A stretch of 64,000 nucleotides of DNA from Epiperipatus broadwayi (lineage: Eukaryota; Onychophora; Udeonychophora; Euonychophora; Peripatidae): assembly GCA_028023455.1 (NCBI GenBank), contig JAQFVV010006197.1, positions 19,153,254 through 19,217,253 of the forward strand. Reading direction: 5' to 3'. A program made the position numbers and the translations under genes. This document shows positions 58,666 through 64,000 of the stretch, one piece after another. The number at the start of each line of letters is the position of its first letter. Position 1 is the stretch's first letter. The notes beneath the pieces were generated by a model. The model searched no databases, was not told the origin of the DNA, and worked only from the letters and a program-made list of their open reading frames with translations.

Positions 58666-60700
58666 CAAAAGCAGGTAGAAAAGCTTTTTTTATATTTCTA
58701 AAGGTAATCTTTTATGTATGGTACGTATTAACTTTAAATAAAACTGATAAAAAAAGTTAAAAAGTATCAAAATTTCTTAAGTGGAATGTGCAGAATTAAA
58801 CAAAACATTCATATATAGATTTATATCGCCCATTAGTTCTTTAAATGATAACTCAGTTCAAAAAAATGTTTAAAAAAATTTTTTTTTTTTTTTAAAATTA
58901 AAAAAATTATGAATAAATCTAAATTTGTTAATTATTTTTCCATTTGTATGATACCTATTTTTTCATGTAAATGAAATTTGGTAAAGAAAAAAAGAAAGCA
59001 AATAATATAAACAAAATTACAAATAAAATAAAATGTGCAATGTCAGGAATGATAAATATGAAGTAAAAATAGAAAAATGGTATATTAACATTTTAAAAAA
59101 GCAGACAAAATTTACTCATACACTATTGTACCGGTAAAAATCACCATGCTTAATCACACACAGTAATCCGAATTCAAACCCAGTCCACGTCTAGGAATAA
59201 ATTCCAAAATGCAAACATGAATTTTTTTATAACCAGTATATAAAATTATATATATACACGTGACATGTTTTTGCTTTATCATGTTGATCTCAAATATAAT
59301 CACACATAACATTTCTTTCAGCACATTACATATAATTCTTAATATATATTGCTAATTATGAATGTATTCTGAGAAAATGCAAATAACAGGTATCTAGTAT
59401 GAACAAAAATAAAAAAAATCAGTTATACATTAAAAATTGAATATATACATAGATATTGAAAAAGACAGTTGGATATTAAAAATTGATAATAATATGTCAC
59501 CAAATGAATTCTCATGAAAATAAATGAAATATTTATTATTATTATTTTTATAAATGAATTAATAAATAAATGCATTCTTTATTCTAAAATGTCCAGTTTT
59601 ATTGTCTAAAAAATATTTTTTGGCAAAGATGTTAAAAAAGAAATAAGAAAATGTATTAAAAATAAAACTGCTACATGGTAATGAATAATTATATTCTATT
59701 CCACTTACTCCACAGTAAAAACAAGATGACTAATAAAAAAAAAACAATCCAAAATTTAAGTTATGCATGTAATGATAAATAAAAGATCTTAATTTTCATT
59801 AACAGTCACTTGTAAGCATGTACATTCTAACTTTAGAAAAAAAAATGAGAAAAAGACCCAAAATAAAAAATTAAGAATAAGTTTTGTGATAACTATAAAA
59901 ATACAACATGAACTACTATGTGTATTTGTATGTCAGTATATTTCATATGTTGGCCTTTTAATCTATTTTTTGATGTTGTTTTTAATATTTTCATATTGTG
60001 CTTGTTTAGATAGCCCTTAGCAGCTGTTTTTTACATTTAAATCTTTTATTTTAATAAGTAAACATTTATTTTTTTTATTATATTTATATAATTTTAATAT
60101 TTTTCAGAAATTTTAAAAAAATAATATTTCAATTTTGCAAATATATAAAAAAGGTAATAAATTGACAATATGTAATCAGAACAATAATTTTGTTATTTTG
60201 CAACTGCTAATAAAAATATATTTGAAGCAAAATAAAATTTATTTGAACACCACTTCTAACAGGCAAAATTTCACTCATAATTATTTTTAAAAATGACACC
60301 CCCCCCCAGTTACAAATTGTTATAGAGGTGTTTCTTTTCAACCAATTACAACTCCATGTTTTACATTATTAGATTTGTCTTGACTTATATTGTTTTAAAA
60401 ACAAATACTTTTAAATCTGGCTTTAATGGTCATATTCTTTCTAAAAAATAAATATTTCACAAATATAACCCTAAATATGTTGGAAAAACTATGAAAAAAC
60501 CTATGATTTTTAAAACATAAATTTTTACAAACACAGAGGCTACTTTGAAAACTGTTGTGTGTGTGTACATTCAAAACAGTAAGTAGTAAAATAAGGTCAT
60601 TAAATTTGTACAATTAAAAATGGATTTAGCAGACAATTATAAATGACAAAGGAGGACATACACAGCAAGTGACCAATAATGGATAAATATATTTTCTCTA
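58666..60700. other. AT-rich interval, no gene seen
   Basis: Strongly AT-rich with long A and T runs; the frame 60395-60613 (minus) is low-complexity. If the exons that follow are real, this could be intron. Confidence 0.4.
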
Positions 60701-60702
60701 AG

Positions 60703-60832
60703 AATAGTGTTGTGACTATACCAATAATTAATGAGACAAAGAGGCAACCACATGGAACCAAAATCTATATGGACATGACACTGCCATATTTACCTAATAG
60801 AATCTCTGCTGATGATTACAAAAGGTATATAG
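60703..60832 (+). CDS. candidate internal exon A of an unknown host gene
   Basis: An unbroken frame gives NSVVTIPIINETKRQPHG, TKIYMDMTLPYLPNR and ISADDYKRYI, with balanced amino-acid use quite unlike the low-complexity frames around it. The left edge follows ATTTTCTCTAAG, a reasonable pyrimidine-rich splice acceptor. Two donors are possible: AAAAG|GTATAT (ending 60824) or ATATAG|GTAATA (ending 60832). The second leaves one base over and joins in frame to exon B. I do not recognise the protein. It could also be an unfamiliar transposon gene. An in-frame ATG at 60679 could instead make it a first exon. Confidence 0.4.
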
Positions 60833-61020
60833 GTAATAAAGTGGTCTCCATGGTCTATATTATCATTTCTGTATGCTGTATGACTTTTTTTTTATGAATA
60901 TTTTTAGCGAAGGGTACCTAAAATTTATTTTTTATTTTTATCAGTTTATTTATCGTAAAAAAGTTATTCCACAATGGTTGGATCAATTACTGAAGATTTT
61001 ATTGTGATTTTCCATTGAAG

Positions 61021-61079
61021 TTGTCCGTGATTCTGGGCCCTCTTCTCAAATTACGTTTTTTGATAACATTCAAGAGTAT
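61021..61079 (+). CDS. candidate exon B of the same unknown gene
   Basis: After TTTTCCATTGAAG (acceptor), the frame reads VVRDSGPSSQITFFDNIQEY up to a possible donor GAGTAT|GTAATT. Joined to exon A at 60832, the codon phase matches. The GC content is higher than the flanks. The open reading continues leftwards past a TGA as IPQWLDQLLKILL, which also looks protein-like, so the true left boundary or the element's nature is uncertain. Confidence 0.3.
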
Positions 61080-61143
61080 GTAATTACTTTTATATATATT
61101 ATAATATTTTCTATTTACTGAAACAAATAAATATGCTATAGAA

Positions 61144-61666
61144 CAGTGTTCTTCAACCCTTGGTCCGCAGCCCGGTGCTGGGCCATGGAACTTTTCTGCA
61201 GGTCCGCATGCTAGACGGGCAGTAAAAAGTTTGTAATAATAAATAATAAGAGTTTAAACTTTTAATTAATATAGCCAATTTTTATCTATTTTTTCATCTC
61301 ATTTTTACCCAATTAAAAAAAAAAGAAAACAGAACGAAAACAAAATCTAATCAATCATTCATAAATTAATTTGTTTTTCTAGTTATCATAGATGTTTAGG
61401 GGGGGGGGGTATAATTAAATTTTTTATTACTTTTCTAAAAAAATTAAAAAAAAAGTTTTTTATTATATAAACTCCATATATATATAAAACTTTATCTTAT
61501 ATATTTAACATTGTTTTGATCAGTTATAACAATTATGCTTATCTTTAAGAAAATTTATCTATAGACTTCTGCCGGTCTGCGAAATCTTATCCTTATTTTT
61601 GCTGGTCCGTGGAACCTTATCCTTATTTTTACCAGTCCGCAGGTGTGAAAAGGTTGAAGATTACTG
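61144..61666. mobile_element. hAT-type element, copy 2 (inverted)
   Basis: 523 bp with ends CAGTGTTCTTCAAC and GTTGAAGATTACTG, flanked by 8-bp direct repeats that differ at one base (CTATAGAA 61136-61143; CAATAGAA 61667-61674). It is the reverse orientation of the copy at 8459-9192, with the same CTTCTGCCGGTCTGCG and GCCCGGTGCTGGGCC blocks. Near the right end, the segment GG(A)ACCTTATCCTTATTTTT is duplicated once more. If the exon model is right, it lies in the intron between exons B and C. Confidence 0.85.
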
Positions 61667-61888
61667 CAATAGAATAATAAATTATAATATTTTCAAATAA
61701 ATATGCTGTAGAATGGAAAAAACTTGGGGACTGAGGTAATCTGTCACTGCGTGAGCTGATGCATTTTTTGGCATGATTATAAATATGAATAGTGTATCAT
61801 GCATGACCAAGTTTGAATTTATGGATGAATTATTGCATCAGTGCTAAAGTTATGACCCACAATTGATTTGTGTCAATTTTAGGCAAGT

Positions 61889-62295
61889 AATATAGGATAT
61901 TGTATAGATTTTCTGGCTTCCTCAATCCATCCACTTATTGTTACAGTGCCATGTATTTGAACTCCGCCTTTCTTCATATTTTTTATGCAAAATGATAAAT
62001 ATAGTTATATACAAATTCATGCTACACAACTGGAATTTCATGTAATATAGGATATTTTATACACACTTTCTGGTTTCATCAATCCATCCACTATGTGTTA
62101 TAGTGGCATGCATTTGAACTCAGCCTTTCTTCATATCTTTTATGCAAAATAATAAATATATTTATACACAAGTTTATGCTACACAACTGAAATTTCATGT
62201 AATATAGGATATTTTATACACAGTTTCTGGCTTCACCAATCCATCCACTCTGTGTTATAGTGCCATGTATTTGAACTCAGCCTTTCTTCCACACA
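61889..62295 (+). repeat. 156-bp tandem repeat, about 2.6 copies
   Basis: TATAGGATAT occurs at 61891, 62046 and 62203 (periods 155 and 157). Each copy continues with TTTCTGG, TCAATCCATCCACT, GCCATGTATTTGAACTC, GCCTTTCTTC and TATGCTACACAACTG. Copies 2 and 3 are more alike than copy 1. It is non-coding and satellite-like. Confidence 0.85.
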
Positions 62296-62438
62296 TGTAA
62301 TCATTGTTAATAATAATAAAAAATTATCTTTATTGATTTATTTTTATTCATTTTATTTTTTATGAGTTTATTTATTTATTTTTGAATACACTGTTCTGTT
62401 ACTTTTTTCTCCACTAAAAACCATTCATATTGTTATAG

Positions 62439-62534
62439 GTACTTTTGAACAAATGGACACATCTGGCTCTAGAAGAAAAATGGACCACAGCAAGGCCACT
62501 GTTTTAGTAATTTTCTCAGTGAAAAATTACCTCA
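62439..62534 (+). CDS. candidate exon C of the unknown gene
   Basis: A GC-richer block between a good acceptor (TCATATTGTTATAG) and a consensus donor (CTCAG|GTAAGA). Two frames are informative. The frame in phase with exon B reads VLLNKWTHLALEEKWTTARPLF and then TAG, which would end the protein. Another frame is open through the whole exon (TFEQMDTSGSRRKMDHSKAT, then VLVIFSVKNYLR). The donor strength favours an internal exon, while the phase with exon B favours a terminal one. Neither protein is recognised. Confidence 0.35.
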
Positions 62535-62961
62535 GGTAAGACTTCCAATACATCTTTTTTTTTTGAAATTTTGTGACGGATGTGATGAAGCTGTTTATGA
62601 AATTGTCATTTTATCATTTGAATTTCAAAATTTAGGATTTGTGAATCAGTGTAAAAATAAACATTCTTAAAACTATTAAAATGTTTTTTTTCTTTAAACT
62701 TTTTCTTTATGAAATGATTATTTTAACAGCTTCATTACATTCTTTCATATATGACCTTACTTTTACAGCATGTTTTTTATATTTATTACATTCAAACACA
62801 AAATATCTAAGTTATTAGAGTTAGGGTAAATTTTTCTAAAAATTAACAATGGCCGCCTGGTTTTCAAAGGGAATATTAAGATAATTATTATTTGTTAGTC
62901 CATACATAACAAAAACAAGGAAACTGTCTAGCTTGGATTATTTGTATAAGGTTCTATATAT

Positions 62962-63437
62962 CAGGGTTGGCTAACTTTTGTGTTCATAAGATCTGTTTTT
63001 TATTTTAAAAATGTGTTGCAAACAACTTGTTGTCCTAGATGATTGACTTGTTGTCATAGATGTAGTCTAAGTGGAGGGAGGTGTGAAATACATATTCTAC
63101 CTAGTAAAAATAATTATTTATGGACCAAAAAAATCATATCTGGGGGAATTAAAGCAACATGGGTAATTATTAACAATATTTATTAATTCAAATTAGCTAC
63201 ATTAAATCAAGATTACAAATATTATTTTCAATAATGATACGGCTTAGTGGACTTCATCTATCTAGAATTGAAAAAAAATTTAGAACAAAAACAAAAATAA
63301 CAAAAAAATTTAAAAACCTTGACTTAATTTGTTTCACTTGTTACCCAACAGCTCTTGCCAGATTGGCCTCATGATCAACCAAAAATGGCTTTGTGATCGA
63401 CCGATAGATCATGACCGACTTGTTGGACACTTTTGCT
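62962..63437. mobile_element. possible hAT-type element 3
   Basis: It begins CAGGGTTGGCTAAC and ends GTTGGACACTTTTGCT, with near-identical 8-bp direct repeats (CTATATAT 62954-62961; CTATATGA 63438-63445). The right subterminal part has a GATCGACCGATAGATCATGA run typical of a distinct hAT-like repeat. The inverted ends match only in part (GGCTAAC against GTCCAAC), so the family assignment is tentative. Confidence 0.45.
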
Positions 63438-63445
63438 CTATATGA

Positions 63446-64000
63446 TGCTAACAACTAAAGATATTTTTTAAATAAATGCAAAACTTACAAATAAATTCTG
63501 AAGATATCTGCAAAAGTAACTTTAAGCCAAGCAATCAAAGCACCACATAATGCTCCACAACAAAACATATAATTTTTTCAGTTAACATTTCTTCCTAATT
63601 GTAGCTCTCCACAATATTCTCTTTATCAGGTGTAACTCTCTAATGAACACATATTTATTGCAAAACTACAAATATCTTTGAGATAATCTTTATAACATAA
63701 AATAATCTGTCACCTCTATGGAAACCATGCTCAAATTCACTATAAAATACTTTAAAAAAAATATATGTAACCATTTATTCATTTCACATGTTTAGTCCAT
63801 CAACAACAAAAAATTAGATATTCATCATTGATATGTATATCTGAAGAATTTTGATCATGATACTTAATAAACAACATCTTATAAATTATCCAGTGACAGA
63901 TAAAACTTAAAAATTGTTAAATTTTAATATATTATATTGTTTCCATCTTCAAAATTACTTATCTTCATAAATATGTAGGAATAAATATTTTATTATTGAT
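63446..64000. other. AT-rich interval, no gene seen
   Basis: No supported feature to the end of the window. Confidence 0.45.

Noticed and set aside
59140-59225. SINE or tRNA-like sequence near 59.17 kb
   Set aside because: A B-box-like phrase is present on the minus strand, but an A-box in the right order and family similarity are lacking.

Overview
The window is strongly AT-rich (about three quarters A+T by eye), with long homopolymer and microsatellite runs, very few long open frames and many copies of degenerate eukaryotic transposable elements. It is nuclear DNA of an animal, most likely an invertebrate. The evidence is RTE-type and other LINE fragments, Penelope-like elements with GIY-YIG endonucleases, pogo/Tigger and hAT DNA transposons, tRNA-derived SINEs and hammerhead-ribozyme repeats. 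I cannot name the species or phylum. There is no bacterial gene organisation: no operons, Shine-Dalgarno sites or rRNA.

Layout. 1-2.3 kb: AT-rich spacer. 2.3-2.85 kb: a Penelope-like GIY-YIG fragment. 3.0-4.52 kb: a 5'-truncated RTE LINE, followed by a SINE. 5.4-5.72 kb: a hammerhead-ribozyme repeat. 5.9-9.46 kb: a nearly full-length but dead Tigger transposon carrying two later hAT insertions. 12.6 kb: a tRNA-like retroposon. 13.4-14.9 kb: a LINE reverse transcriptase relic. 15.2-16.0 kb: a deleted Tigger copy. 23.7-25.65 kb: LINE and Penelope remains, the latter with a long inverted duplication. 28.0-30.25 kb: a second RTE-like LINE, split by a palindromic MITE. 33.8-35.05 kb: the 3' end of another LINE. 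37.9-38.7 kb: a large foldback element with a decayed hammerhead. 38.9-39.76 kb: a third Tigger copy. 40.6-41.85 kb: a tandem hammerhead array with an inverted arm, ending in a SINE. 45.5-46.42 kb: a Penelope relic framed by inverted copies of its terminal repeat. 51.4-52.5 and 53.3-56.2 kb: two RTE copies on the minus strand. 57.0-57.8 kb: two adjacent long palindromes. 60.7-62.5 kb: the only candidate host exons. 61.1-61.7 kb: a second hAT copy. 61.9-62.3 kb: a 156-bp tandem repeat. 62.96-63.44 kb: a possible hAT element.

The most interesting content is the family of type I hammerhead ribozymes. Five copies share a core (CUGANGA, short helix II, GAAA, palindromic AUGCAU junction, UUGGG). 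Helix II changes by paired, compensatory substitutions between copies. Three copies lie in tandem, each heading a 280-400 bp unit, which is the layout expected of a retrozyme. A second, more decayed class of hammerhead-like motif (CUGANGA...GAAAC) is attached to the Penelope-like relics.

No complete intact protein gene is visible. Nearly every coding call below is a broken transposon gene; boundaries of relics are approximate unless target-site duplications or terminal repeats fix them.
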